DNA of 64,000 nucleotides, from the NCBI RefSeq assembly GCF_008704715.1, contig NZ_CP023689.1:62001-126000 (forward strand), in the 5' to 3' direction. The notes beneath the pieces are model-generated. The model ran no database searches and was not told the origin of the DNA. It was given only the letters and a program-made list of their open reading frames with translations. Below, in pieces: positions 18,836-27,501 of the stretch (position 1 is its first letter; every line of letters starts with the position of its first letter). This DNA comes from Streptomyces chartreusis. Its GTDB lineage: Bacteria; Actinomycetota; Actinomycetes; Streptomycetales; Streptomycetaceae. The position numbers and the translations under genes are program-made.

Positions 18836-18868
18836 GCCGGCCCGGGCTCTATCTCAGCCCGGGCCGGC
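18836..18868 (-). terminator. attenuator-like hairpin between precursor and transporter genes
   Basis: A perfect 13-bp stem (GCCGGCCCGGGCT, 18836-18848, pairing with 18856-18868) with a 7-base loop sits between the precursor peptide gene and the transporter genes. Such a hairpin would let most transcripts stop after the synthetase and precursor genes while a fraction reads through into the exporters, giving excess precursor over transporter. There is no clear U-tract, which is normal for high-GC actinobacteria. Confidence 0.75.
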
Positions 18869-18939
18869 TCTGTTCACCCCGGAGTCAGGTCACCCTGCCG
18901 TCCGGGGGGTGGAGCGCACTGACGCCCCGAGGGTGCCTG

Positions 18940-19065
18940 CTAGAGGCACAGCAGGGTGCTGACGGTGCTGTTGGTGCAGTTCACCGCGGAGAGGGAGCTG
19001 ATCACCGACATGTACTCGGTGGTCTCCTCGGGGGTCTCCAGGGCCTGCAGGCTGAGAATGGACAT
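18940..19065 (-). CDS. lanA: SapB/AmfS-like class III lanthipeptide precursor
   Basis: A 41-codon gene from ATG 19065 with AGGAG 7 bases upstream. The leader begins MSILSLQALETPEETTEY, matching the class III leader pattern (LxLQxxETP) of RamS/AmfS. The core holds two consecutive S-x-x-S-x-x-x-C units, SSLSAVNC and STVSTLLC, separated by Thr-Asn and followed by one Leu. SapB has the same two-unit layout. Each unit can become a lanthionine or labionin ring after phosphorylation, elimination and cyclisation by the LanKC encoded 99 bases upstream. The residues between the Cys differ from SapB, so the product is probably a distinct morphogen-like or surfactant peptide. Confidence 0.9.
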   Translation of the reverse strand: MSILSLQALETPEETTEYMSVISSLSAVNCTNSTVSTLLCL

Positions 19066-19164
19066 AGTGCACTCCTGTCACTTCGGTTGGTGCTTCTGCT
19101 TCCCGGCGGTCGCCGGAAACTTTGGACTGCGAAGGGTGCTTCGCAGAAGGAGCGGCGCAGCGGT

Positions 19165-21708
19165 TCAGGCCGCGGGAAGGGGCGTGGGCGCCGCGTCCCG
19201 GGAGGCGGGCCAGAACGGCAGGGCCGGGGTGCCGGCCAGGACCGAGCCCAGCGCGAGCAGGATGCCGGCGGAACCGGTGGCCAGGTCCATGGACAGCCGC
19301 AGGAGCTGCTCCCCGGGGAAGGCCACGTGCCCCTGATGGGGGATGAGATGCCACACCAGGCGTCGGATGTGACGCCGGATCACCGGATCGTGCACCCCTG
19401 TGTCCCCTTGCAGCAGGTGCAGCAGCCAGACCAGGCCCGCCCGCCCGTTGAACAGGCCGGGCTGGACGATGAACTCGGGCTCGGCGGCGGCGCGGATGCG
19501 GTCCAGGCTCTGCCGCAGTTCCGGATCGGGCCGATGGCTCAGATAGGTGTGGAGGACTGCGGCGATGCCCGCACTGCCGGACTCCAGGTAGGGCAGGACT
19601 CTGCTGCCGTCGTCGACCTGGAGGGTGCCGTCGTCGGCCAGGACACAGCGGTCCAGGTCGCGGCGGAGCGCCAGTTCCGCCAAGTCGAGCAGATCGCGGT
19701 CGCCGGTGCTGTCGTACAGACGCAGAAAGAGCAGTGCGGATCCGGTGCTGCCGTGCAGCAGTCCGCTGCGTGGGGCCGACGGTGCCCCGCCCTCGCCGGC
19801 AGGTGCCCGCAGCCGGTCGGCGAGCCGGTCGGCGGTATCCGCCGCGGCGGTGTGGAGCGTGGAGTCGCCCGTGACCGCGGCGAAGTGCAGCAAGGTCAGT
19901 CCCGTGCCGGGCAGTCCCCCGGCCAGGTCGCTGCCCTGCGGGTCCAGCGGGTCCTTCAGGAGATGGTCCAGGAGGTTGTGCGCCTGCCTCCGGCGGCCCA
20001 GGCGGTCCAGTGCCAGCGCGACTCCGTGCGATCCGGTGTAGAGGCCGGGGCGGCAGGGTTCACGGGCGACGGCGTCCAGCAGCCACTGGACATGCTCCGG
20101 ATCGACATCGACGCCCGTGCAGTGCAGGGCCCACAGGACTCCCGCGGCACCGTAGGCGAGCCCGAGTCCGTCATGGGTGAACTGGTTGGGGTCGCCCGGG
20201 AAGAGGCGATCGGTGCGCTCCGGAGTCGCACTCGCCGTGATCGCCGCCGCCATCGAGTCGCGCAGGGCGGGCCAGTCGGCGCGATCCCCGCTGAACAGAG
20301 CGCCCAGTGTGTCGTGTTCGTGGGGTGGATCCGTGGGTGGCGGGCCCGATAACCCGAAGCGTGCTGCCGCCGCGCCGGCCAGCTGCTGACGTTTGCCCGG
20401 GTCCAGGGACGTCAGCTGCATCAGCGGCATGAAGATCCACAGACGCAGCGCGTCGAGGGCGTACCGGTCGATCGCGAAGCCGTGCAGGTCGGCGGGGGCC
20501 GCGAAGCCTGCGGCGCCGAGGCCGGGTCTGACGAACGCGTCGACGGGAGAGGCGAGTTCGAAGTCGATGAAGCACACCCGCCCGTCCGGCCGGACGATCA
20601 GATTGCGCGGATGGAGGTCTCCGAAGACCACTCCGCGGTCATGGATGGAGCGAAGGCCTTCCTCGATGCTCTCCAGGACCGCCAGCGCCTCCACCCTGTA
20701 GCGGTCGATGACCTCCTGGTCCGGATCGGGATGGACCAGGGGATAGCGCCGTCCGAACCACCGGTTGAGCGGCTCGCCCTCCACGTATTCCTGGACCAGG
20801 AAGTGGTGTTCCCAGGCCGTGAAGTAGTCGAGCACAGCGGGTACGGCGGACACCCCGTCCAGCCGGTGCAAGATGTCGCGTTCCTTGCCGAGCCGCAGGA
20901 CCGCGTCGTCCCCGCGCTGGTCAAGACCGGCATGAGGGCGGGCCTCCTTGAGCACCACCTCCCCGCCGCCGTCGGCGGCCCGGGCTATGTAGATGCCCCC
21001 TCCGTTGGAGAAGTGCAGGGCCCGTTCCACGGAGTAGCGGAGCTCGGCCGTACCGGATCTGGCCCGGTCGGCCAGCGCCTGAGCGAGCACTCGCGGAACG
21101 GGGGCCCAGTCGGGCACCTCGAACACCGCCCGCCGCACGTCCGGCCGCAGCCGGCCCGACGGTTCCCGCAGCGCCAGAACGAGCTCACCGGTCTCCGACC
21201 GGCAGAACTGCTCGGTGAACCCGCCGTAGCGCAGGAACAATGGCCCCTCGCGCCAGCGCAGATCGCTCAGGATGTACGGCCCCTGCTGCCCCGCGAGCGC
21301 CGCGCCCAGGTCCTCGAGACATCGCTCCAACGCCGGCTCGTCAGCCGGGTACAGCGTCATGAACTTCCCGCTCGAACCTCGCGAGGCGTACTTCGCGTTC
21401 TGGGTCTGCACCAGCGCCAGGCTCCGCAGGAACTTGAACGCGACGCCGTTCTCGTAGCAGTAGTCGGCGACCACGGACAGAATGTGCTGCGCATTGTCCA
21501 TGCACGCGGACACATGGATCTTCCAGCCCTGGTCGGGCAGCTCCACCCCGGCAAGCTGCCGACCCACCCAGACATCTCTCGCGTTGCCGATCCAGCCGGC
21601 GGGTAAGGAAGCGCCGGCTGCGTCGAACTCCTCCACCGTGGCCCAGCGCACAGGCGAGTCGTAGAACACCGGATCGGCATACGAAAACGCCTCGTAACGC
21701 ATGTCCAT
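19165..21708 (-). CDS. lanKC: class III lanthipeptide synthetase (RamC/LabKC-like)
   Basis: 847 residues. ATG 21708 is chosen because MDMRYEAFSYADPVFYDSP matches the usual 'MDKRY...' N-terminus and GGGGGG lies just upstream; in-frame starts also exist at 21720 and 21723. Domain order: lyase (1-200); Ser/Thr kinase-like (about 230-480) with VVLKEA Lys, catalytic loop FGDLHPRN and FIDFELAS in place of DFG; and a LanC-like cyclase (500-847) in which the zinc Cys-His ligands are missing (GLFNGRAG), as in other class III enzymes. It phosphorylates precursor Ser residues, eliminates phosphate and closes rings. TTA codons occur at 21604-21606 (codon 35) and 20350-20352 (codon 453). First gene of the operon. 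Confidence 0.95.
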   Translation of the reverse strand: MDMRYEAFSYADPVFYDSPVRWATVEEFDAAGASLPAGWIGNARDVWVGRQLAGVELPDQGWKIHVSACMDNAQHILSVVADYCYENGVAFKFLRSLALVQTQNAKYASRGSSGKFMTLYPADEPALERCLEDLGAALAGQQGPYILSDLRWREGPLFLRYGGFTEQFCRSETGELVLALREPSGRLRPDVRRAVFEVPDWAPVPRVLAQALADRARSGTAELRYSVERALHFSNGGGIYIARAADGGGEVVLKEARPHAGLDQRGDDAVLRLGKERDILHRLDGVSAVPAVLDYFTAWEHHFLVQEYVEGEPLNRWFGRRYPLVHPDPDQEVIDRYRVEALAVLESIEEGLRSIHDRGVVFGDLHPRNLIVRPDGRVCFIDFELASPVDAFVRPGLGAAGFAAPADLHGFAIDRYALDALRLWIFMPLMQLTSLDPGKRQQLAGAAAARFGLSGPPPTDPPHEHDTLGALFSGDRADWPALRDSMAAAITASATPERTDRLFPGDPNQFTHDGLGLAYGAAGVLWALHCTGVDVDPEHVQWLLDAVAREPCRPGLYTGSHGVALALDRLGRRRQAHNLLDHLLKDPLDPQGSDLAGGLPGTGLTLLHFAAVTGDSTLHTAAADTADRLADRLRAPAGEGGAPSAPRSGLLHGSTGSALLFLRLYDSTGDRDLLDLAELALRRDLDRCVLADDGTLQVDDGSRVLPYLESGSAGIAAVLHTYLSHRPDPELRQSLDRIRAAAEPEFIVQPGLFNGRAGLVWLLHLLQGDTGVHDPVIRRHIRRLVWHLIPHQGHVAFPGEQLLRLSMDLATGSAGILLALGSVLAGTPALPFWPASRDAAPTPLPAA

Positions 21709-22302
21709 AAGGCCCCCCATCACGGTGAATCACCATTCCTGTACGGACGCCTTCCACAACGCAGGACCGTTTCACCACCGAAATCGGTGTTACCCTGCCC
21801 CGCTTGCGTCCACGAAGTGAAGGTAGCCCACGCCGGACTTCCACATGCAGGGCGCATTCAGCGCTTCTACCGAGCGCCCGAAGCCCGCCTCCTGTTAAAT
21901 GCGCAACCACTTGCACCCATACACGAGTTCGACCTGATGCCGGCATGAGGACACGCCAGGTCACGCCTCACGGGCACTGCGATGGGACGATCGAATTCAG
22001 CGTCTCCCTGCTCACCATTCTCATCGTGGGCGTCGTCAGCAACTTCCGCATCTTCCGCCCGGCATCCCCCAATCCGTCAACCAATGACTTCGGGACTTGG
22101 ATTCACCGGCGCACGGGCACCCAAAGATGGCAACTGACAGCGCAAATCAGCGGCGTTCCCGTCAGCATTAGCCGCCTTGCACGAATCCCGCTTCGCTCAA
22201 ATGACCGAACCGATACGCGTCTTGGGAAAGCGGACGTATGTGGCGCAGGGCGCCGGCGGCCAGGGGGACGTGCCCTGTCGGGTGTCCGCGTACTGTGCGA
22301 GT
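21709..22302. promoter_or_regulatory. promoter region of the lanthipeptide operon, otherwise no gene seen
   Basis: About 594 bases, locally less GC-rich than its surroundings, separate the synthetase start from the 3' end of the FAD oxidoreductase gene. The operon promoter must lie here. An imperfect dyad CACCGAAATCGGTG at 21776-21789, roughly 70 bases upstream of the synthetase start, is a possible regulator site. An open plus-strand stretch with a hydrophobic run (SLLTILIVGVV) near 22.0 kb has no good start or codon bias, and I do not call it a gene. Confidence 0.45.
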
Positions 22303-23760
22303 TCAGTCGCGGTCGCGTTGGTAGGCAGCGAGAAGGAACAGCCAGATCTCGCTCACAGTCGGGAAACAGGCGACGGCGTGCCGCAGCCGCTTGAGGGGGA
22401 CTTCGCCTGCGACTGCCACGGTGGCGGAGTGCAGGAGTTCGCTGACTCCGGGGCCCACGAAGGTCACACCGAGCAGAAGGTCCCGGTCGACGTCGACGAC
22501 GAGACGGGCGTGGCCCGGGTAGTTGTCGGCGTGGAGGTTGGCGCCCTGGGCGGCGTTGAAGTCGAGGTCGACGATCTTGGTGCGGTGCCCGGCGCGTTCG
22601 GCCTGCTCCGCGGTCAGTCCCACGGAGGCCGCCTCGGGGTCGGTGAAGAAGACCTGTGGCACGGCGTGCTGGTCGGCGGTCGTGGCGTGGTCGCCCCATG
22701 CGTCGTCGTCCAGTGGATGGCCGGCGGCCCGGGCTCCGATGGCGTCCCCGGCGGTCCGTGCCTGGTACTTGCCCTGGTGAGTGAGGAGAGCGCGATGGTT
22801 GACGTCGCCGAGGCCGTACAGCCACCCTCCCTCAACGTCCTTGACCAGGCAGGTGGTGTCCACGTCCAGCCACGATCCGGGGGTGAGCCCGACCGTGTCC
22901 AGGCCGATGTCGCCGGTGCGCGGGGCACGGCCCGTGGCGAACATGACCTCGTCGACTTCCAGCTCACTACCGTCGTCGAGGGTGAGAGTGACCGGCCCGT
23001 TCGGGTCGGCACGGCGCAGTGCGGTCACCCGTACTCCGATCCGCACGTCCGCGCCCGCTTCGGTGAGGCCTTGCGCGACCAGCTCACCGGCGAAGGGTTC
23101 CATGCGCGGAATCAGACGTCGGCGGGCGAGCAGGGTGACCCGGGATCCCAGCCCCTGCCAGAGGGTGGCCATCTCGACGCCCACTCCCCCTCCCCCGATC
23201 ACGGCCAGGCGACCGGGCACGGTGCTGGAGTCGGTGCCGTGCCTGTTCGTCCAGGGCCTGGCCTCCTCGATGCCCGGGAGGTCGGGCAGCACAGGATCGC
23301 TGCCGGTCGCGACTGCCACCGCGTGCCGGGCGGTGAGCGTCTGGGATACGCCGTCGTCCCGGGTGACCGTGACGCGGCGGGGACCGTCGATCCGGCCGTG
23401 GCCGCGGAAGAGGTCGGCGCCGATGGACTTGACCCACAGGGCCTGTCCGCTGTCGTCCCAGTCGGTGACGTAGCGGTTGCGGCGTGCGAAGACCCGGTCG
23501 GTGTCGATGCGCCCGGACACCGCCTCCCGAGCGCCGTCCACGCGGCGGGCGTCGGCGACCGCGATGACCGGCCGCAGGAGCGCCTTGCTGGGGACGCAGG
23601 CCCAGTACGAGCATTCGCCGCCGACGAGTTCGTGTTCCACGACGGCTACGGAAAGACCGGCGGCGCGGGCCCGGTCGGCAACGTTCTGGCCGACCGGGCC
23701 CGCGCCCAGCACGATCACGTCGTAGGTGGCGGTACCCGGGGTTTGCTGCGGCTCGCTCAT
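22303..23760 (-). CDS. FAD-dependent pyridine nucleotide-disulfide oxidoreductase
   Basis: 485 residues from ATG 23760. An FAD-binding GxGxxG (VLGAGPVG, 18-24) is followed by the redox-active GGECSYWACVPSK with Cys50 and Cys55, an NAD(P)-binding IGGGGVGVE near 195, a second FAD motif (YGLGDVN) and the C-terminal dimerisation domain. It belongs with dihydrolipoamide dehydrogenase, glutathione reductase and mercuric reductase. The C-terminal active-site base motif, normally HxxHPTxxE, reads ACFPTVSE: the His before PT is Phe, so the thiol-disulfide chemistry may differ. It is divergent from an SDR gene; the substrate is unknown. Confidence 0.9.
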   Translation of the reverse strand: MSEPQQTPGTATYDVIVLGAGPVGQNVADRARAAGLSVAVVEHELVGGECSYWACVPSKALLRPVIAVADARRVDGAREAVSGRIDTDRVFARRNRYVTDWDDSGQALWVKSIGADLFRGHGRIDGPRRVTVTRDDGVSQTLTARHAVAVATGSDPVLPDLPGIEEARPWTNRHGTDSSTVPGRLAVIGGGGVGVEMATLWQGLGSRVTLLARRRLIPRMEPFAGELVAQGLTEAGADVRIGVRVTALRRADPNGPVTLTLDDGSELEVDEVMFATGRAPRTGDIGLDTVGLTPGSWLDVDTTCLVKDVEGGWLYGLGDVNHRALLTHQGKYQARTAGDAIGARAAGHPLDDDAWGDHATTADQHAVPQVFFTDPEAASVGLTAEQAERAGHRTKIVDLDFNAAQGANLHADNYPGHARLVVDVDRDLLLGVTFVGPGVSELLHSATVAVAGEVPLKRLRHAVACFPTVSEIWLFLLAAYQRDRD

Positions 23761-24141
23761 GGTGTCCCTCGCCTCACGATCGGTTCTGTCTCGGGCTTGG
23801 CCCAAGTCGCCGGACGGCGCTCGCCCCGACCAGGCATGTAACCGCACGGCACCCGCCGCCCACCGCATCCCGCCCATACGGCTCACCAAGAGCGGCCATA
23901 AGCGTCGCCTGTGGCCCGCTCACACTCCCTGACCAGCGCATCGGCAATACGGCGTGCACAACCACGTACGGCATGCCCGGCCCTTATGGCCGGCGTCGTA
24001 TCCGGCTATGGCCGGGCCGGAATCCCCGGAAGGACGGCTCGGCTTGAACGCTCGTCACCTCAGGGACGAGGTGCCGGGGCAGCGAACGCGGCACGACCGC
24101 ACACCGTCGGCCCCTGACTCTCGATGCGAAGGACGACTCTC
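23761..24141. promoter_or_regulatory. divergent intergenic region
   Basis: 381 bases between the divergent FAD oxidoreductase and SDR genes, containing both promoters. Around 23.97-24.04 kb there are repeated GGCCGG/CCGGCC blocks (ATGCCCGGCC...TATGGCCGG) that could fold or bind a dimeric regulator. No gene is seen. Confidence 0.35.
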
Positions 24142-24894
24142 ATGAGTTCTGTTGATCTGGCCGGACGCGTGGCACTGGTGACCGGCGCGACCAGCGGTAT
24201 CGGTGCCGCAACCGCCGTACTGTTCGCCGACCGGGGCGCGCATGTACTGGTCGCTGGTCGCGATGGCGTCCGTGGCGAGAACGTGGTCGCAGACATCAGG
24301 TCGCGCGGCGGCAAGGCGGACTTCGTCGCGGCCGACCTGCGCAGCGCGGCCCGGGTACGGCAGCTTGCGCGGGAGGCCGCCGAGCTGGGCGGTGGCCGGG
24401 TGGACATCCTCGTCAACAACGCGGGCATCTTCCCGTTCGGGCCGACGGACGCGACGGCCGAGGGCGATGTGGACACGGTCTACGACCTGAATGTGAAGGC
24501 GCCGTTCTACCTGGTCGCGGAGTTGGCACCGGGCATGGCCGAGCGCGGGAACGGGGCGATCGTGAATGTCACCACCCAGGTCGCCTACTACGGAGCGGCG
24601 GGCATGGCTCTGTACGGATCCAGCAAGGCGGCGCTGCACCAGCTCAGCCAGGCTTGGGTCGCCGAGTACGGTCCGCGCGGTGTGCGAGTCAACACCGTCT
24701 CCCCCGGCCCTACCCGCACCCGGGGCACCGCCGCCATGGGCAACGCTCTGGAGGCCCTGGCAGCCGAGGCACCGGCGGGCCGCCCCGCCGAGGCGGAAGA
24801 GATCGCCGAGGCCATCGCCTACCTCGTCGGCGACTCGGCGAGCTTTGTCCAGGGCGCCCTCCTGGCCGTGGACGGCGGTCGCACCGCCGTCTGA
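24142..24894 (+). CDS. short-chain dehydrogenase/reductase (SDR)
   Basis: 250 residues. ATG 24142 is preferred over ATG 24124 because AAGGA at 24129-24133 is 8 bases upstream of it. Motifs: TGATSGIG (NAD(P) binding), NNAGIF, and the catalytic YGSSKAALHQ, then PGPTRTRG and a typical FVQGALLAVDGG C-terminus. This is a complete classical SDR of the FabG-like type. It converges on a LysR gene with 31 bases between the stops. That LysR could regulate it, but LysR genes usually diverge from their targets. Substrate unknown. Confidence 0.93.
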   Translation: MSSVDLAGRVALVTGATSGIGAATAVLFADRGAHVLVAGRDGVRGENVVADIRSRGGKADFVAADLRSAARVRQLAREAAELGGGRVDILVNNAGIFPFGPTDATAEGDVDTVYDLNVKAPFYLVAELAPGMAERGNGAIVNVTTQVAYYGAAGMALYGSSKAALHQLSQAWVAEYGPRGVRVNTVSPGPTRTRGTAAMGNALEALAAEAPAGRPAEAEEIAEAIAYLVGDSASFVQGALLAVDGGRTAV

Positions 24895-24925
24895 CCCACG
24901 GCCCGATGCTGTGTCCTCGGCCGGC

Positions 24926-25825
24926 TCAGCGGTCGGCCGAACGATCGAGCGCGGCGATGAACCGGCCGAGGTCACGTCGGGTGGCATCTGCCGGCCACAC
25001 TGCCCAAGTGCGCCGCACGAGGGGATGCCCGACCAGCGGCAACCACGTCACCTGGTCGGGCAGCGGCTGCTGCCAGCCGGAAGGGGCGAGGGTGAAGGCC
25101 CGCCCGTCCCTGACTCCCGCCAGCTTCACATCGGCGATCAGAGCCTGCCCCTCCGGCGCGTCGGGCCCCAGATCCAGACCGTGTCCGCGCAGGATCGCGG
25201 TCAACTCGTCGAACCACACCGGGCTCCCGGATCGCGGGAAGCCCACCCACCGCAGCCCGACGAGGGCGTCGAGCGCTACCCCCTCCGGCCCTGCGAGCTC
25301 GGCGGCCTGCTCCGTGGCCAGCAGGACACCCAGGTTCTCGCGTACGACGAGCAGCGCATCGAACTCCGGGCCGACCGGGCGCTCCCGCAGGAACCCGACG
25401 TCCAGCTCACCCGCGCGCAGGGCGGCTAGCTGATCCGCGGTGGACAGGTGCCGAGGCTGCACCCGGGTATCGGGGTGAGCCTCCGCCAGTTCCGCCAGCG
25501 CCGCGTCGAGAAGCCCGGCCGGCAGCTCCAAAGGGATCCCGATGCGCAACGCGCCGCCGCCAGGGCCGACGTACCGGGCCATCACCCGCAGCGCCTGATC
25601 ATGCCGGGCAAGCACCGCGCGCGCCTCTGTGAGCAGGGCCGTTCCCGCCTCCGTGGCCCGTACCCCGGTACTGCTGCGCACCAGCAGCTTCACCCCGAGC
25701 TGCCGCTCCAGCCCACTGATCGTCTGGGACAGCGCCGGCTGGCTCATGTGCAACCGCCGCGCCGCCGCCGACAGCCCGCCTTCCTCCACCACCGCCACGA
25801 ACGCCCGCAGCTCCCGCAACTCCAT
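24926..25825 (-). CDS. LysR family transcriptional regulator
   Basis: 299 residues from ATG 25825 (MELRELRAFVAVVEEGGLSAAARRLHMSQPALSQTISGLE...), a textbook LysR winged helix-turn-helix at residues 1-60. It is followed by a periplasmic-binding-fold co-inducer domain (about 90-290). An upstream in-frame start at 25855 is less likely, since MELR is the conserved N-terminus. The inducer and target are not evident. The gene converges on the SDR at 24142-24894; its upstream side faces a DUF6328-type membrane protein gene on the same strand. Confidence 0.93.
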   Translation of the reverse strand: MELRELRAFVAVVEEGGLSAAARRLHMSQPALSQTISGLERQLGVKLLVRSSTGVRATEAGTALLTEARAVLARHDQALRVMARYVGPGGGALRIGIPLELPAGLLDAALAELAEAHPDTRVQPRHLSTADQLAALRAGELDVGFLRERPVGPEFDALLVVRENLGVLLATEQAAELAGPEGVALDALVGLRWVGFPRSGSPVWFDELTAILRGHGLDLGPDAPEGQALIADVKLAGVRDGRAFTLAPSGWQQPLPDQVTWLPLVGHPLVRRTWAVWPADATRRDLGRFIAALDRSADR

Positions 25826-25986
25826 GACCCCATTGTCACCACGCTCGCCGCCCACGCCCCTCTGCCCCGCACATGGTCCAGCCGAAGCGGACGTCTACAC
25901 ACTCAAACCGTGGCGCCGCGTCATCGACCCCGAAGGCCCAGCTGCCGGGGCACGAATCTGCACGCGGCTTCCGAACTCGCCGTACC

Positions 25987-26541
25987 TCATGCCTGGTCGT
26001 CGCGCGCGGAGCGTCGGCGAAGCCAGGCAGGCAATCCGTACCAGCACACGGCGAACCACAACATGACACCGCCGACCAGCAGTTCGGCGAGCAGGCTCGG
26101 CACGACGACGTGGAGGAGAAGCAGCAGCGTGCCACCGATCGTCAACGCGAGAAGCACCATCCCGAACACCATCAGCCTGCCCGCGACTCTGACGATGTGG
26201 TCTTTCATGCGCTGCCCGGACAGCAGCCGGTGTATGGAGACCGGTGCGATCAACGCTCCGGTCGCGGAGGCCCCGAGTATCACGGTGATCACGTAGACCA
26301 CGTGATCGAAGGTCTCCAGCCTGTGGAAATGCGCGGTGAACGCCACGCTCAGCAGGAAGCCGAAAAGGATCTGCACGCCCGTCTGCGCGACCCGCGTCTC
26401 TTGCAGGATCTCGTTCCATTTGCGATTCAGCCGTTCCCGTTCCGGTTCCTCCGGTTCGGGCGTTCTGTGCTCTCCCGCCGTGCAGCAACGGGGGCAGCCG
26501 GTCTGCGGGGCGTCAGACGCCGCCTCGTCGGTCATGCTCAT
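25987..26541 (-). CDS. DUF6328-type membrane protein
   Basis: 184 residues from ATG 26541, with AAAGAGG upstream. A Cys-containing hydrophilic N-terminus (TGCPRCCTAGE) precedes the conserved 'RKWNEILQETRVAQTGVQILFGFLL' motif. Four hydrophobic segments follow (about 65-85, 95-118, 135-158, 162-180), and the C-terminus is basic. The pattern fits the small four-helix DUF6328 family, common in Streptomyces and of unknown function. The Cys-rich head is unusual and might bind metal; that is inference. Confidence 0.8.
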   Translation of the reverse strand: MSMTDEAASDAPQTGCPRCCTAGEHRTPEPEEPERERLNRKWNEILQETRVAQTGVQILFGFLLSVAFTAHFHRLETFDHVVYVITVILGASATGALIAPVSIHRLLSGQRMKDHIVRVAGRLMVFGMVLLALTIGGTLLLLLHVVVPSLLAELLVGGVMLWFAVCWYGLPAWLRRRSARDDQA

Positions 26542-26853
26542 GGCATCCTCTTTCGCAGGGAATACCCGCATGCCCGCCATCGGCGATTTCACGTCCCAAG
26601 ACGGCACGTTTCATCTGCGCCATGCGCCGCGAGGAGACCACCGCACAGAGACGTCTCCTGCAGAAGATCCACGAGCCCATCAGCTGCGCGACCACGCCAC
26701 CCTCCTTCTCCCGTACGGGCATCCCACCTGGCCGGCTCCGCCCGAGGAGACGGGCGGGCAAACAGAGGTTTTCTCGTTACTCCACAGCGCGGCCGATGAG
26801 TTTGTGGCTCCTGGCCGGTCCAAGCTCGTGGCACCCCAGGAAAGGACACCGCC
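26542..26853. other. intergenic region, no gene seen
   Basis: 312 bases between two divergent genes (DUF6328-type, minus; DHFR-like, plus). Both promoters must lie here. The plus-strand gene has an AAAGGA Shine-Dalgarno at its right edge. I see no ORF with convincing codon bias and no strong repeat. Confidence 0.5.
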
Positions 26854-27459
26854 ATGTCGGAACTTCTCGTCGACTTCATCACCTCCCTCGACGGCTACGC
26901 GTCGGGAGAGGGCTGGCCCGGGTTCTGGGGCCTCGAGGGCCCGGAGTACCTCGCATGGCTGGGCGAGCAGCCCAAGGCCGCCTATCTGATGGGAGCGAAT
27001 ACCTACCGCCTGATGTCGGGCTTCGCCGCGGGCGAGGTCCCGGCTGGCCAAGACGAGTTCAGGCCCGAAGAAGAGGCGTCCGTCGACGAACTCACACAAG
27101 CGACGAAGGTGGTGTTCTCCTCCTCACTCGAGGAGCCGCTGACGTGGGCCAACGCCACGCTCGTGCGCGACGACGCCGTCGAGGCGGTCCGCAAGATGAA
27201 GTCGAGTGGTTCGGGGCTCCTCAGCACGATCGGCAGCCTCAGTCTGTGCCGGTCCCTGCTACGAGCCGGACTCGTCGACCGCTTCCGCGTCGTGATGTTC
27301 CCGGTGATCACCGGGGCCACGGGCCAGGAACGCATCTACGACGGCTATCCGGACGTCGCCCTCGAAATGATCGAGCACCGCACCTTCGACGGCCGCATTC
27401 AGCTGGTCGAGTACAAGCCCCGCGTGCTTGAGCACCCGCCGCTCGGCGTCCCTGAGTGA
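26854..27459 (+). CDS. dihydrofolate reductase-like (RibD C-terminal) protein
   Basis: 201 residues from ATG 26854, preceded by AAAGGA. The N-terminus LLVDFITSLDGYASGEGWPGFWG and the later LMGANTYRLMSGF, KVVFSSSLEEP and IGSLSLCRSLLRAGLVDRFRVVMFPVITG are the strands of the RibD-C/DHFR-like fold, which binds NADPH. Streptomyces carry many such paralogues, and most are not true folate reductases. It is a stand-alone gene followed 11 bases later by a 12-bp terminator hairpin. Confidence 0.92.
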   Translation: MSELLVDFITSLDGYASGEGWPGFWGLEGPEYLAWLGEQPKAAYLMGANTYRLMSGFAAGEVPAGQDEFRPEEEASVDELTQATKVVFSSSLEEPLTWANATLVRDDAVEAVRKMKSSGSGLLSTIGSLSLCRSLLRAGLVDRFRVVMFPVITGATGQERIYDGYPDVALEMIEHRTFDGRIQLVEYKPRVLEHPPLGVPE

Positions 27460-27470
27460 CATCACCCCGT

Positions 27471-27501
27471 GCGCCGGTCTGGACGGCCGCCAGACCGGCG
27501 C
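27471..27501 (+). terminator. intrinsic terminator after DHFR-like gene
   Basis: Perfect 12-bp inverted repeat GCGCCGGTCTGG (27471-27482) with its complement at 27490-27501 and a 7-base loop, 11 bases past the stop codon of the DHFR-like gene. Confidence 0.85.

Noticed and set aside
21804..22394. 196-codon plus-strand frame upstream of the lanthipeptide synthetase
   Set aside because: No Shine-Dalgarno and weak third-position bias; its end is antisense to the FAD oxidoreductase. A hydrophobic run at 22.0 kb alone is not enough.
22177..23841. 554-codon plus-strand open frame opposite the FAD oxidoreductase
   Set aside because: No motif; the minus strand has intact FAD, NAD and redox-cysteine motifs.
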